A DNA stretch of 58,483 nucleotides from Pseudomonas cerasi (GCF_900074915.1 NZ_LT222313.1:1-58483), one strand, 5' to 3'. Shown: positions 25,024-34,163, counted from the first letter of the stretch. Translations and numbers: made by a program. The notes: a model not told the origin generated them from the sequence alone.

Positions 25024-25109
25024 AAGGGGTTGCACGCCGGAACCGCCGAAAATTCCTTCGTCAGTTGCTCGGGTGTAAACTCACTCAGAGATAAATGGAG
25101 AAAATCCTT

Positions 25110-25295
25110 ATGATTGATCGTTCGCCTATCGTTTCGGAGTTTGAAACTGAAGAGCTAGAGGCCAATTACACCGCCTGGCTACGCGCGAAGGTGGAGGCCA
25201 GTCTGGCCGACTCGCGCCCTGCTATCCCGCATGATGAAGTCGAGAGAAGGATGGCAGAGCGGTTGGCACGATTGCGCCATCGCCGAGCGTCCTGA
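25110..25295 (+). CDS. Antitoxin, paralogue of the one at 5419
   Basis: The 61-residue protein begins MIDRSPIVSEFETEELEANY. ATG 25110 is preferred to 25095 because GGAG lies 9 bases before it and the N-terminus then matches the paralogous antitoxin in the transfer region. The C-terminus is basic (RMAERLARLRHRRAS). Its stop overlaps the toxin start (TGATG). Confidence 0.78.
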   Translation: MIDRSPIVSEFETEELEANYTAWLRAKVEASLADSRPAIPHDEVERRMAERLARLRHRRAS

Positions 25296-25588
25296 TGCTA
25301 CCCATTTTCTGGCTAGAATCAGCGGACAACGATTTGGCGGCAATAATCGAATACATAGGTTCACGTGATATAGCTGCTGCCGAAAGGTTATGGCAGCGCT
25401 TGCGTGGCATCGTTCTGCCCCTTTCAGAACATCCTTATCTGTATGCGATAAGTGACCGCGTCCCAGGAATGCGCGAGATCGTTGCCCATCCTAACTACCT
25501 GGTGTTTTATCGTGTCACCTCAACGCGCATAGAAGTGGTGAACGTCGTCCACGCACGGCAAGAATATCCCCAAACTGGACTAGCGTAG
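25295..25588 (+). CDS. ParE/RelE-superfamily toxin
   Basis: The 97-residue toxin (FWLESADNDLAAIIEYIGSR; GMREIVAHPNYLVFYRV; VNVVHARQEYPQ) has the same order of motifs as the toxin at 5166. It is coupled to its antitoxin by a one-base start/stop overlap. Located close to repA and the HU gene, it likely acts in plasmid maintenance. Confidence 0.85.
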   Translation: MLPIFWLESADNDLAAIIEYIGSRDIAAAERLWQRLRGIVLPLSEHPYLYAISDRVPGMREIVAHPNYLVFYRVTSTRIEVVNVVHARQEYPQTGLA

Positions 25589-25727
25589 TGCTCACTCCAG
25601 CGTTCCAGGGAAGTGCGGTGGGTGATCAGGTAAGAAATTTTTGTGTTCATGCTTCGATGCTGCTTAATTTGGTTGGCTATTCCATTGCTCTTCGGACCCT
25701 TTTTTTCCATGATCACAGGAGAGGACA

Positions 25728-26255
25728 TTGCAGCTTTCTGATGATTTGAAATTGATAGCTTGGCCGACCAGAGTTCGATTCGATGAGGATGACAATACGC
25801 CAGAGCGGCTGGCCTTCGAATTGGAGGTCAATGGTGAGCGCATGGTTATGCTCAGTCTGGAGCAGATGTTAGACGCGCTATGGAGTTTAGAGGAAGCGAA
25901 ACTGGTGGCACCGTTAGGTTCCACCTGGTGGAGCAAAGCCGAGCTTAACAAGCAATGGGGTAAACCCGTGGTGACGGTCTCTAGTGAGTCGAGGCTAGAG
26001 CGTTTGGATATGAAATTTGCCGCAGAACATGCCAAGAAGGCCACAAAGGCGACGACGTCACCGTCTTTCTTGGAAATGTCGGAAGACGAAACCGGTGCGC
26101 CCTATCTGCTACTGGAGCAAACCTTACTGCAATGTGTGTACATCGCAGAACAATTGGGTGCTATTCCGCCGCTGGATGAAAAATGGCTAGCGCGCGTCAT
26201 TTCGCCTTCGCTACGTCAGTTGTCACAGCTTCAGAAATCCACGGGCCTTCATTAA
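25728..26255 (+). CDS. Protein of unknown function
   Basis: The 175-residue acidic soluble protein starts at TTG 25728, supported by AGGAGAGG 4-6 bases upstream; no ATG is available nearby in frame. There is no signal peptide or membrane helix, and I do not recognise a family. It ends 4 bases inside the convergent, broken mobA gene. Confidence 0.5.
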   Translation: MQLSDDLKLIAWPTRVRFDEDDNTPERLAFELEVNGERMVMLSLEQMLDALWSLEEAKLVAPLGSTWWSKAELNKQWGKPVVTVSSESRLERLDMKFAAEHAKKATKATTSPSFLEMSEDETGAPYLLLEQTLLQCVYIAEQLGAIPPLDEKWLARVISPSLRQLSQLQKSTGLH

Positions 26256-27015
26256 ATCTGCTCGAGCATCGCGTTATTCACAGCAACTTTCCGGTTGCCA
26301 TCGCCCCTATCAGAGGCCTTTCCGCGGCGCTCCATGTCGCTGGCCACCGGCCCAAGATGCATGGTCGCCTCGCGATCTAGGCCCTGCGCCTTGAGACTGC
26401 GTGAATCGATTCGGGCATCTGAACCAGCGTTCTCCAGGGCGCGGTTAGCCATCTGCTCCCACAACCGGCGGATGGCGACCACTTCATCTGCTGCGGAACC
26501 AAGGCCCACGCTGCGGCGTTTGGTATCCGAAAGCTCAATAGTGGACTTTTCACCCATCACCAGCAGACCAGTTGCATCACGGCTGACCTGCCGGGTAGTG
26601 GTCATCACAAAGGCATGGTGGTTGCGGTTGTCGCCTTCACGATTTGGCAAGTGGATCGCCAAGTCAACGGCAACGCCGTAACGGGTGGCCAGCTCGATGC
26701 CAAACGCAGATGCCAGTTCTTGGCGCGCGTCTTCATCCAGTTCGGCGGGTAGCGCGATGATCCACTCGCGACCTGTCCGGCCATCCTTGCGCTTCTCTGC
26801 GGATTCGGAGGCGTTCCACAGAGCATTGCGCTCGGCACTGGTGCCGTCCGGCAACATGATTGCTGTGTAAAAACACCATCGCGCCAAGTGTAGTCATGGA
26901 CGAGACCGGTACGCATATCGACCAGCTCAGTACCAGACCGATAGGCAGCCGCAGCAACGGACGAACGTCCGGCACTGCGTGCTATTGATTTGGTACTGGC
27001 GTGGAAGATGGCGAT
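26252..27015 (-). pseudogene. mobA: Broken MobA/MobL-type relaxase
   Basis: The N-terminal part reads AIFHASTKSIARSAGRSS and AAAAYRSGTEL, then after a frameshift at a T run near 26871 continues TAIMLPDGTSAERNALWNA ... HLPNREGDNRNHHAFVMTTT, which carries the histidine metal-site motif of MobA/MobL relaxases. Three defects are visible: the expected ATG start is ATC (27013-27015), one frameshift, and an early end at 26252 that removes the C-terminal half. It cannot supply a full relaxase. A Tn3-type end lies only 40 bases upstream. Confidence 0.82.
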
Positions 27016-27054
27016 GGCTTTTGCCTCTGTTTTGGCTTGTGATCTTCCCCAAAT

Positions 27055-27091
27055 GGGGCGCTTCAGAAAACGGATTTTAAAGTACGTTAAG
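27055..27091 (+). repeat. Tn3-type 37/38-bp terminal repeat, copy 1
   Basis: Begins GGGGCGCTTCAGAAAACGG and ends AAAGTACGTTAAG. It resembles the ends of Tn21-like elements. It marks the boundary of DNA that has removed the upstream region of mobA. Confidence 0.75.
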
Positions 27092-27140
27092 CTGATTTCA
27101 ATCGTCATAACCGCCAGAATTTTCTGGTCTGTCACTTTTA

Positions 27141-27178
27141 GGGGTCGCCTCAGAAAACGGATTTTAAAGTACGCTAAG
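27141..27178 (+). repeat. Tn3-type 38-bp terminal repeat, copy 2
   Basis: Begins GGGGTCGCCTCAGAAAACGG and ends AAAGTACGCTAAG, in the same orientation as copy 1 and 86 bases from it. The bases following each copy are also similar (ATTTCAATCGTC versus ATTTCAGTCGTC), so these are left ends of two related transposons side by side. Confidence 0.78.
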
Positions 27179-27228
27179 CCATTTCAGTCGTCGTAATGGT
27201 CAGAATTTCCCCGCGCTGTTGCCGCTAA

Positions 27229-28421
27229 GGAAGGTCTGAAGTAGGCAGACTTTTTAACCCTCCCGTTGCTTCAAAGTTTCAAAAAACGTCGTTTCAATCG
27301 AAAATCAGACCTTTGCCTCGCCCAACTCCTCTTTTTTCTTCGGACAAGCGCTTTTTAGCGTCAATTGTCCACATTACAGGCGCACCTCTCCTGTATTCAG
27401 CAGTCGTTTTCGCATCATCCACAGATTGGACAGAGCAAATAGCGTGGTCTGCTGCGCAGTGTTTTTCAGCAGGCCTCGGAAGCGTACTTTCGTATAACCA
27501 AACTGGCGTTTGATCACTCGAAACGGATGCTCAACCTTGGCGCGCAGTTGAGCTTTCGCGTATTCGATTTTGCGACGCATGCGCCCGATCAGACTTTCCT
27601 TTGCATGCTTTTTATAACTGCTGGGCCGCGCTGCAATCGACCATATCATTTGGCGATTTTGATGCTCGGGACGCTTTTCGACACCGGTGTAGCCCGCGTC
27701 GCCAGAGACGTAAGTTTCTTCTCCGTGCAGTAACTGGTCGACCTGAGTTACGTCAGCTACATTCGCCGCCGTGCCCACCACGCTATGCACCAAACCGGAT
27801 TCGGCATCGACACCGATGTGCGCTTTCATCCCGAAGAAATATTGATTTCCTTTCTTCGTCTGGTGCATTTCAGGGTCACGTTTTCCGTCCTCGTTCTTGG
27901 TCGAACTCGCCGCATGGATGATCGTTGCATCGACCACGGTGCCCTGGCGCAGCAACAAACCACGGTCGCCCAAATAGCCATTGATGACCTGCAAAATCCC
28001 ACCGGCCAGCTCATGTTTCTCCAGCAGTCGGCGGAAATTGAGGATCGTGGTTTCGTCCGGAATCCGATCCAGGTGCAGTCCTGCAAACTGTCGCAGAATT
28101 GTGGTTTCGTAGAGCGATTCTTCCATGGCCGGATCGCTGTAGCCGAACCAGTTTTGCATCAGATGAACCCGCAACATCGCCATCAACGGATAGGCAGGGC
28201 GACCACCTTCGCCCTTTGGATAGTGTGGCTCGATCAGTTTGACCAAGCCATTCCAGGGCACGACCTGATCCATCTCGATCAGGAAGCGTTCACGGCGGGT
28301 TTGTTTGCGTTTGCCAGCGTATTCGGCGTCAGCGAAGGACATCTGCTTCATCGGGACTCAACCGTTCAGTGCTTGGGACTGGCGTATTTCACCAGATTTG
28401 GAAGTCTTTTTCAGAGTTTCC
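27229..28421 (-). mobile_element. IS5-family insertion sequence
   Basis: The element is about 1193 bp, ended by imperfect 12-bp inverted repeats (GGAAGGTCTGAA at 27229 and, on the other strand, GGAAACTCTGAA ending at 28421), with a single transposase gene. The flanking four bases are CTAA and TTAG, which are not a simple direct target duplication, so one flank may have been rearranged. Confidence 0.75.
27374..28351 (-). CDS. IS5-family transposase
   Basis: This 325-residue transposase of the IS5 group is intact. The DDE residues are in GTVVDATIIHA, the SGDAGYTGVEKRPEH block and the C-terminal RMRRKIEYAKAQLRAKVEHP (E). The N-terminal helical domain (MSFADAEYAGKRKQTRRERF; LMQNWFGYSDPAMEESLYE) is complete. 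A second, remnant IS5-type transposase lies at 28999-29067. Confidence 0.92.
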   Translation of the reverse strand: MKQMSFADAEYAGKRKQTRRERFLIEMDQVVPWNGLVKLIEPHYPKGEGGRPAYPLMAMLRVHLMQNWFGYSDPAMEESLYETTILRQFAGLHLDRIPDETTILNFRRLLEKHELAGGILQVINGYLGDRGLLLRQGTVVDATIIHAASSTKNEDGKRDPEMHQTKKGNQYFFGMKAHIGVDAESGLVHSVVGTAANVADVTQVDQLLHGEETYVSGDAGYTGVEKRPEHQNRQMIWSIAARPSSYKKHAKESLIGRMRRKIEYAKAQLRAKVEHPFRVIKRQFGYTKVRFRGLLKNTAQQTTLFALSNLWMMRKRLLNTGEVRL

Positions 28422-28715
28422 TTAGGTGCCGTAATGACGGGTGGGGTGATGCCCTACATAGTTCCGTTTGTAACGACTAAACGACGCAGGTTGGCCCAAA
28501 ATCAATATCTACCACGGACCAGAGCGCCTAAGAATAACCAAAGCACATAAAGGTAACTCGACGCATTTTGGTTGCTGCGGCCGATTCGATCAGACCCTGA
28601 TGCGCTCCACCTCATAAAAGCTGATTTAGGAGCGACGCCGGCCATGCATGCGCACACTCCCCTGTCACAATGGCCGGCAGGCTAATACTTGGCGAAGACA
28701 GAGCAAGCGGCTGGC

Positions 28716-29001
28716 TCACGCTCGCATGACCTTGTTCCAGTCGATGCCATGTCCGGCGGCTTCGAGTTCACGGCCCAAGGTTTGCTTCCACCCATGGCCT
28801 CCCAAACGACACCCGCGAAATCACTGAGGATCTCCACAGTGCCGCGCTTCAGCGCAAACACTTTGTCGCGACCGAGACGACCGAGGAAATAACCCAGCTC
28901 TAACAAGACGTTCTGTCGGGCTCGCGGTACCGGCGTAGCGCCCTTGGCGCAGCCCTCATCGTCAGGGGGTAAGTAGCACCACTGCAAAACGCAGGTTGAC
29001 A
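28716..29001 (-). pseudogene. Remnant of a TIR-domain (Cap12/Pycsar-type) protein
   Basis: The middle frame reads RARQNVLLELGYFLGRLGR, KVFALKRGTVEI and SDFAGVVWEAM, the signature end of the TIR-like domain found in CBASS Cap12 and Pycsar effectors. Upstream the frame must shift to give FAVVLLTP, and downstream it must shift again to give KQTLGRELEAAGHGIDWNKV and the natural stop at 28716. Only about the last 95 codons remain, with two frameshifts, so it is non-functional. Family naming is from motif memory. Confidence 0.72.
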
Positions 29002-29067
29002 AACTGCTACACGGTTTTGAAAACGTGGTCTGCGCCGATGCGGGCTATATCAGTGTCGAAACGCGCG
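28999..29067 (+). pseudogene. Fragment of an IS5-type transposase
   Basis: About 23 codons read DKLLHGFENVVCADAGYISV, matching the LLHGEETYVSGDAGYTGV block of the intact IS5 transposase but clearly a different lineage. Both ends are cut. It adjoins the TIR remnant directly. Confidence 0.7.
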
Positions 29068-29474
29068 TTTGCGTTTGCTTCTGCTCACCTGGCCCAATGC
29101 AAGAATAGTTATAACTGTTTTCAAAAAACGATCTGGACGCCGGGCGAAATATGCATGATGATCGAATGGGAGGTCCGAATACCTACGTGTAGGCTTTGAG
29201 CATCAAGAAAAATTACCTTGTAGAGGGTGCGTTTATTCTGGTAGCACGAGTTACGACAGAAGCGTAACTAGATCGGCTGGGCAGCGCGGCTGTTCAATTT
29301 ATGTGTCGAAAAAAACAACAAGTCATCAAACAATGACGAAAAATATTCGGGGCAAGCATTTTGATCAAATGAAAGAAAAGTGGACGCCTAAGTTGCAGGG
29401 ATAATATTGAGTGGAAACTCTACGTGATCTAAGTATATAAGCTCGGTTTCCTTCATAAGAATTACAGTTTTAAA
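29068..29474 (+). other. AT-rich interval before the RHS locus
   Basis: This contains no gene that I can support. The AT-rich stretch just upstream of 29475 (ATATAAGCTCGG near 29437) may hold the promoter of the RHS genes; no specific box is certain. Confidence 0.4.
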
Positions 29475-30995
29475 ATGGAGAATTTACATGAACAAGAAAG
29501 TCAAAAACAATCGAGCAAAAGTTTTTTATTGCTAATATTCTTTTTCTCGCTGACTCCCGCACAAGCGCAACAGTTTTCATTCTGGACTTCTAACTGGTAT
29601 GTTGTTTTTGATAATCCTTCACAGGTTTGCGAGCTGACATATTCTATGCACCCGGATCTAATTTATAAGCCAGAGCTCAATAGATACAATGGAAAAATAG
29701 GTGATGTAGAACTTTATGCCTGTGGGGGGAATGATGGGATTAGGGATATTTTTTTTGGTGGTTCTAGTCACATGGTAATAGATTGTAAACCGGGCTCTTC
29801 GCTGGATCACTCTACAGGAAAATGTAAAGAAACCGCTCAAAAAGGTAAACCGTTAGAACCTCTTTTGTGTAGCAATCCCTCTAGCGAAGTAGGAAATCCT
29901 ATCAACTCAGCTAATGGTAATAAGTTTCAACACGAGCATGATTTAAGCGTTGGAGTGCTGAGTCCGATCTTGATAGATAGATTTTATAACAGTTTTGATG
30001 GCCTTTGGAGGCATAGTTATTCTTCTTCCTTGTACTTCGGTTCCGAGTCTGTGGTGCTGATTCATGACGATGGGCGAGAAGCCGTTTTTTATATGGTGAA
30101 TGGTAGTTATAAGTCGGATACCGATTCAGGTATTTTAACGGAGCTACAACAGTCTGGCTGGCGCTATACTGACCCATCAAATAATGTATTATTTTTTTCT
30201 GAAGACGGAAGATTGGTTAAAACAACTGCATCCAATGGTGGGGAGTATAATTTAGCCTACGCCGCGGCTGGTTTTGATCGCAGTGTCGTGATTAGTAATA
30301 CAATGGGGGAATCCATTCAGTTCATGGAAACACCGTTGCGTCAATTAAGATTTGTGGCAGTTAATAATCTGCGTATTGACTATAAATACAATATGTATAA
30401 CAGATTGATTGAGGTCGTGAAAACAGAAAACAGTGCATCGTCGAGCCGAAAATATTACTATGAAGATGAGCGTAATACTGGCTGGTTGACTGGAATATCA
30501 GACGAAAGAGGGGTTCGCTTTGCGACTTGGGCTTATGATGGACAAGGCAGGTCTACAATGAGCCAGCATGCCGGTGGGGCCAGCCTAATACAAATAAACT
30601 ATAATGCTGACGGTTCGAGTACTGTTACTAACGAGCTCGGTAAGAAAACGGTCTATCGATATAAAAACATATCGGGCGTTAAACGTATTAGCTCTATTGA
30701 AGGTGAGCCCTCGGCCAATTGTCCTGCAAGCAACTCGGTATATACCTACAATGACCGAGGCCAGGTTTTGACCAAAACAGACGCCAAAGGCTTGGTCACC
30801 ACCTACGATTATAATGACCGTGGCCTGGAAGTCAGCCGTACCGAGGCTACCGGCACTGCGTTGGCGCGCACCACCACAACGGAATGGGACCCTGATCGCT
30901 TTCTCCCAATCAAGGTAATTGAACCCAATCGCATCACTGTGTATAGCTACGACAATCAAGGACGTGAGCTCACTCGGCAGAGCACATCCCGATGA
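29475..30995 (+). CDS. RHS-repeat protein, N-terminal half
   Basis: The 506-residue protein has a hydrophobic signal segment (SFLLLIFFFSLTPAQAQQ), a region with paired cysteines (CELTYSMHP; LYACGG; VIDCKP), then a DUF6531-like start of the RHS shell (VGNPINSANGNKFQHEHDLS) and YD repeats (TTYDYNDRGLEVSRTEATGT). It ends in the middle of the repeat array at LTRQSTSR-stop, where a single RHS protein would continue. From 29475 to about 30740 the DNA is AT-rich; after that it is more GC-rich, showing a mosaic join. Its stop codon overlaps the next ORF (ATGA). Confidence 0.8.
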   Translation: MENLHEQESQKQSSKSFLLLIFFFSLTPAQAQQFSFWTSNWYVVFDNPSQVCELTYSMHPDLIYKPELNRYNGKIGDVELYACGGNDGIRDIFFGGSSHMVIDCKPGSSLDHSTGKCKETAQKGKPLEPLLCSNPSSEVGNPINSANGNKFQHEHDLSVGVLSPILIDRFYNSFDGLWRHSYSSSLYFGSESVVLIHDDGREAVFYMVNGSYKSDTDSGILTELQQSGWRYTDPSNNVLFFSEDGRLVKTTASNGGEYNLAYAAAGFDRSVVISNTMGESIQFMETPLRQLRFVAVNNLRIDYKYNMYNRLIEVVKTENSASSSRKYYYEDERNTGWLTGISDERGVRFATWAYDGQGRSTMSQHAGGASLIQINYNADGSSTVTNELGKKTVYRYKNISGVKRISSIEGEPSANCPASNSVYTYNDRGQVLTKTDAKGLVTTYDYNDRGLEVSRTEATGTALARTTTTEWDPDRFLPIKVIEPNRITVYSYDNQGRELTRQSTSR

Positions 30996-31021
30996 GCACT
31001 TTCTATTTCAAGGATCTGAGC

Positions 31022-33757
31022 ATGACCGTTTCTTTCTTGCGCAAGGTAGTGGTGGGGGTTGCCTGCACCTGGCTGGCATTCTCCGCTCACGCAAGCACCA
31101 TCAGCCGCACGTATACCGCCCTCGGGCAGGTTGCAAGTATCGACGGCGCACGCACTGACGTAAATGACGTCACTCGGTACGCATACGATGCTCAAGGCAA
31201 CCTTACTACTGTGACCAACGCGCTGGGTCAGGTCTATGCGCTTGCCAGTTTTGACAGTTACGGCAATCCGCAAAGCATCACCGACCCAAACGGAGTGGTG
31301 ACAACGCTCAGCTACACTCCGCAAGGCTGGCTTGCCAGCCTGACCATAGACTCGTCGACGACTCAGTATGCCTACAACGAAGTTGGCGATCTGCTGCAAG
31401 TCACCACGGCTGATGGCAACTGGGTCAAGTACAGCTATGACGATGCCCGCCGCCTTATCGGCGTGCGTAATCGGCTTGGCGAAAGTATCAATTACACCCT
31501 CGACCCAATGGGCAACCGCACGGCAGAGCGGACCAAAGACGTCAATGGAACCGTGGTCCATCTTCAGCGACGGGTATTTGATGAGTTAGGTCGTCTGATC
31601 CGGGTAGTGGGTGCTGGTGATCAGACGCAGCGTTATGGCTATGACCTGAACGACAATCAGTCGAGTGATACCACGCCGCGTAATAACAAAACGCAGCAGG
31701 CGTTCGATGCTCTGAATCGAGTCAGCAAGATCGTCGATCCTTTGCAGGGCGTGACTGCCTTGGGTTACAACTCGGATGACAAGGTCACCAAAGTGGTTGA
31801 CCCGCGTGGTGTGACGACGCTGTATACCTACGACAGTCTAGGAAACCGGATCAGCAGCAAAAGCCCTGATGGCGGCACCAGCACTTACGCCTACGACGAG
31901 GCCAACAATCTCATTCGCAGCACTGATGCACGTGGGGTTGTGACCGAGTACGCCTACGACGCGCTCAATCGCCTGACCAGCAAAAGCTATCACGCCACAC
32001 CTGCGCTCAATATCAAGTTTCTCTACGACCAGACCGCTGATGGCAATCTCGGCATTGGACACCTTACAGGGTTACAGGACAGCGCTGGTGTTCTGACGTA
32101 TACCTACGACGCCAAGGGCAATCTGGTCAGGCAATACCGCTCGGTGGGCGTTAACAGCGGCGACTATTACGAAACGCTGAATTACGGTTATGACGCTGCT
32201 CGCAATCTGGTGCAGATTGGCTATCCATCGAGCATCAACCTGACCTATACGAGGAACAGTGCAGCTCAAGTTACGGGCGTCAGGCTGGCCATTGGCAACA
32301 AGACGGCGACACTGGCAAGCAACATTTCCTACCTGCCTTTTGGTCCAGTCAACTCGCTGACCTGGGGCAACGGTATTCTGCTGTCGAGAACCTATGACCA
32401 GGATTATCAACTGACCCAGCAGCAGGTCGGTAACTGGCAAACGACTTATCGTTACGACGCTGACAGCAACATTTCCGAAACGGCCACCAGCCTGTGGGGC
32501 GCGGTCCAGTATGAATATGATGCGCTGGGCCGTCTGACTCAGGAGCAAACCAACAGCGTCAAAAAGGCTTACAGCTTCGACGCTACAGGCAACAGGACGC
32601 AACGTACTACCACCAGCCTTACTACAAGCGATGCCACTGACACCCAGTCGTTAAACTATGCCAGCGACAGCAACCGACTGACCAGCATCAATGGCTCCAC
32701 ACTGCCTATGGACGCTGCGGGTAACCACACGCAGATCAATGGCCGTCGATTCACCTACGACAGCCAAGGCCGTCTGAGCGAGGTTTATCAGGCAAACATC
32801 TACAAAATTGCCGACTACAAGTACAACGCGTTAGGCCAACGAATCATCAAGCGCGCTTACGTGATGGGAAGCCAGGCGTTGGCGGGCACAACCACCTACC
32901 TTTACGACCCGAGTGGCAAACTGATCGGCCAAACGTTCTATGACGGAAACGGCCAGAAAACCAGCGGTCAATACTGGTTCTGGCTGGACAACATGCCACT
33001 GGCACAGTTGACAGCCAACTTCTCCACGCTGGGCGAGGTAAGCAGCAGCAAACTGATTTACCTGCATGTCGATCACCTGAACACGCCAAGACTGGCGACA
33101 GACAGCACCCAGGCACTGCTGTGGCGATGGAACAGCGATGCGTATGGTGTCGGCTCACCCGAGGAGGATGTGGACGGTGATGGCAAGGCTACAAGCATCG
33201 CGCTGCGGTTTCCGGGACAGATTTACGATGCACAAACGCAGCTAAGCTATAACTATTATCGGGATTACAATCCGGACACTGGGCGGTATGCGCAAAGTGA
33301 TCCGATTGGGTTGGGGGGCGGTCTCAATACATATGCTTATGTTAATGCCAATCCTATGTCATTTATTGATCCTATGGGATTAGCGGCAACTGCATTACCA
33401 ACTTGGTTTGATAGTATTCCAGATCTGATACCCCAAGTTGGGAGAGGTGTTGGCTTAGGCTTTGGTGCCGGGGTGTCATGCTTACTTTACTCACCGACGC
33501 TTGGAAACGGTGAGTGTCCTCCAGGTGGATGTTATTATAGCAATGAAAATAGCGACAGTGCTCAACCAAGCGAAAAAGATCTTACCAAGATCAAGGAACG
33601 TGAGGGGAACAAGGCCGCACAGGATGCAGGCTATATTGATGCTCATGAGGCCAAGAAGGGGCGCGGGGAAGGCGGTGTTGATATTTATCGTGATAAAACC
33701 ACTGGAAAAAAATGGTTATGGAACGGTGTGCCTGGGGGAGATAAGGAGTCGTTATGA
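31022..33757 (+). CDS. RHS-repeat protein, C-terminal half with polymorphic toxin tip
   Basis: The 911-residue protein starts at ATG 31022 (AAGGAT 7 bases upstream; ATG 30992 is also possible) and opens with a signal peptide ending SAHA|ST. Many YD repeats follow (YAYDAQGNLTTVTNALGQ; YTYDSLGNRISS) and then the RHS core end DPIGLGGGLNTYAYVNANP, after which the conserved part stops near DPMGL. The last about 125 residues form the variable tip, AT-rich, with a Cys-containing segment and a HEAKKGRGEGGVDIYRDKTT motif that resembles small polymorphic-toxin nuclease tips; the exact toxin family is uncertain. The next gene is the likely immunity gene, overlapping by 4 bases. Confidence 0.82.
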   Translation: MTVSFLRKVVVGVACTWLAFSAHASTISRTYTALGQVASIDGARTDVNDVTRYAYDAQGNLTTVTNALGQVYALASFDSYGNPQSITDPNGVVTTLSYTPQGWLASLTIDSSTTQYAYNEVGDLLQVTTADGNWVKYSYDDARRLIGVRNRLGESINYTLDPMGNRTAERTKDVNGTVVHLQRRVFDELGRLIRVVGAGDQTQRYGYDLNDNQSSDTTPRNNKTQQAFDALNRVSKIVDPLQGVTALGYNSDDKVTKVVDPRGVTTLYTYDSLGNRISSKSPDGGTSTYAYDEANNLIRSTDARGVVTEYAYDALNRLTSKSYHATPALNIKFLYDQTADGNLGIGHLTGLQDSAGVLTYTYDAKGNLVRQYRSVGVNSGDYYETLNYGYDAARNLVQIGYPSSINLTYTRNSAAQVTGVRLAIGNKTATLASNISYLPFGPVNSLTWGNGILLSRTYDQDYQLTQQQVGNWQTTYRYDADSNISETATSLWGAVQYEYDALGRLTQEQTNSVKKAYSFDATGNRTQRTTTSLTTSDATDTQSLNYASDSNRLTSINGSTLPMDAAGNHTQINGRRFTYDSQGRLSEVYQANIYKIADYKYNALGQRIIKRAYVMGSQALAGTTTYLYDPSGKLIGQTFYDGNGQKTSGQYWFWLDNMPLAQLTANFSTLGEVSSSKLIYLHVDHLNTPRLATDSTQALLWRWNSDAYGVGSPEEDVDGDGKATSIALRFPGQIYDAQTQLSYNYYRDYNPDTGRYAQSDPIGLGGGLNTYAYVNANPMSFIDPMGLAATALPTWFDSIPDLIPQVGRGVGLGFGAGVSCLLYSPTLGNGECPPGGCYYSNENSDSAQPSEKDLTKIKEREGNKAAQDAGYIDAHEAKKGRGEGGVDIYRDKTTGKKWLWNGVPGGDKESL

Positions 33758-34161
33758 GTTCAATAACTGCAATTAAGTCAGTAGCATTATCTATTAGGGG
33801 ATTTGACCTAGCCCCAAAAAAGGTCGAGTCTATAATTGGTGTAGCGGCATCCGAACTCGGGATGCGTGGCGAGCCGGTTAGGCCAGGAGTAAAGGCGTTA
33901 TTGAAGCGATCATTTGTCAGGTTTTCGGTGAGTTTTCCTGATGGCTGCCGACTAGATGAGATGATTCCTGCGCTTTTAATTTATTTAGGTGGAATTAATC
34001 ATATTCGCGAGTGCAGAGACAAAATCAAACCTGAGTTCCTAGAGATCGATATGATACTTCCTGTCAAGAACTCTAACGAACAAGAGGGCGGATTCATAGC
34101 TCCTTCAACGTTAGCCGAACTCAGTCAATTAGGTGCTTCGCTTTCGTTTCAATTTCTTTAG
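33754..34161 (+). CDS. Putative RHS immunity protein, DUF4279-like
   Basis: The 135-residue soluble protein overlaps the toxin-tip gene by 4 bases (ATGA), the classical toxin-immunity arrangement. The layout, SVALSIRGFDLAPKKVESII at the start and LAELSQLGASLSFQFL at the end, matches the DUF4279 family, which is common among RHS/CDI immunity genes. Its base composition is AT-rich like the tip. Confidence 0.65.
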   Translation: MSSITAIKSVALSIRGFDLAPKKVESIIGVAASELGMRGEPVRPGVKALLKRSFVRFSVSFPDGCRLDEMIPALLIYLGGINHIRECRDKIKPEFLEIDMILPVKNSNEQEGGFIAPSTLAELSQLGASLSFQFL

Positions 34162-34163
34162 CC

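Noticed and set aside
27785..28480. Plus-strand 231-codon frame across the IS5 element
   Set aside because: It is the mirror of the intact IS5 transposase and has no independent support.
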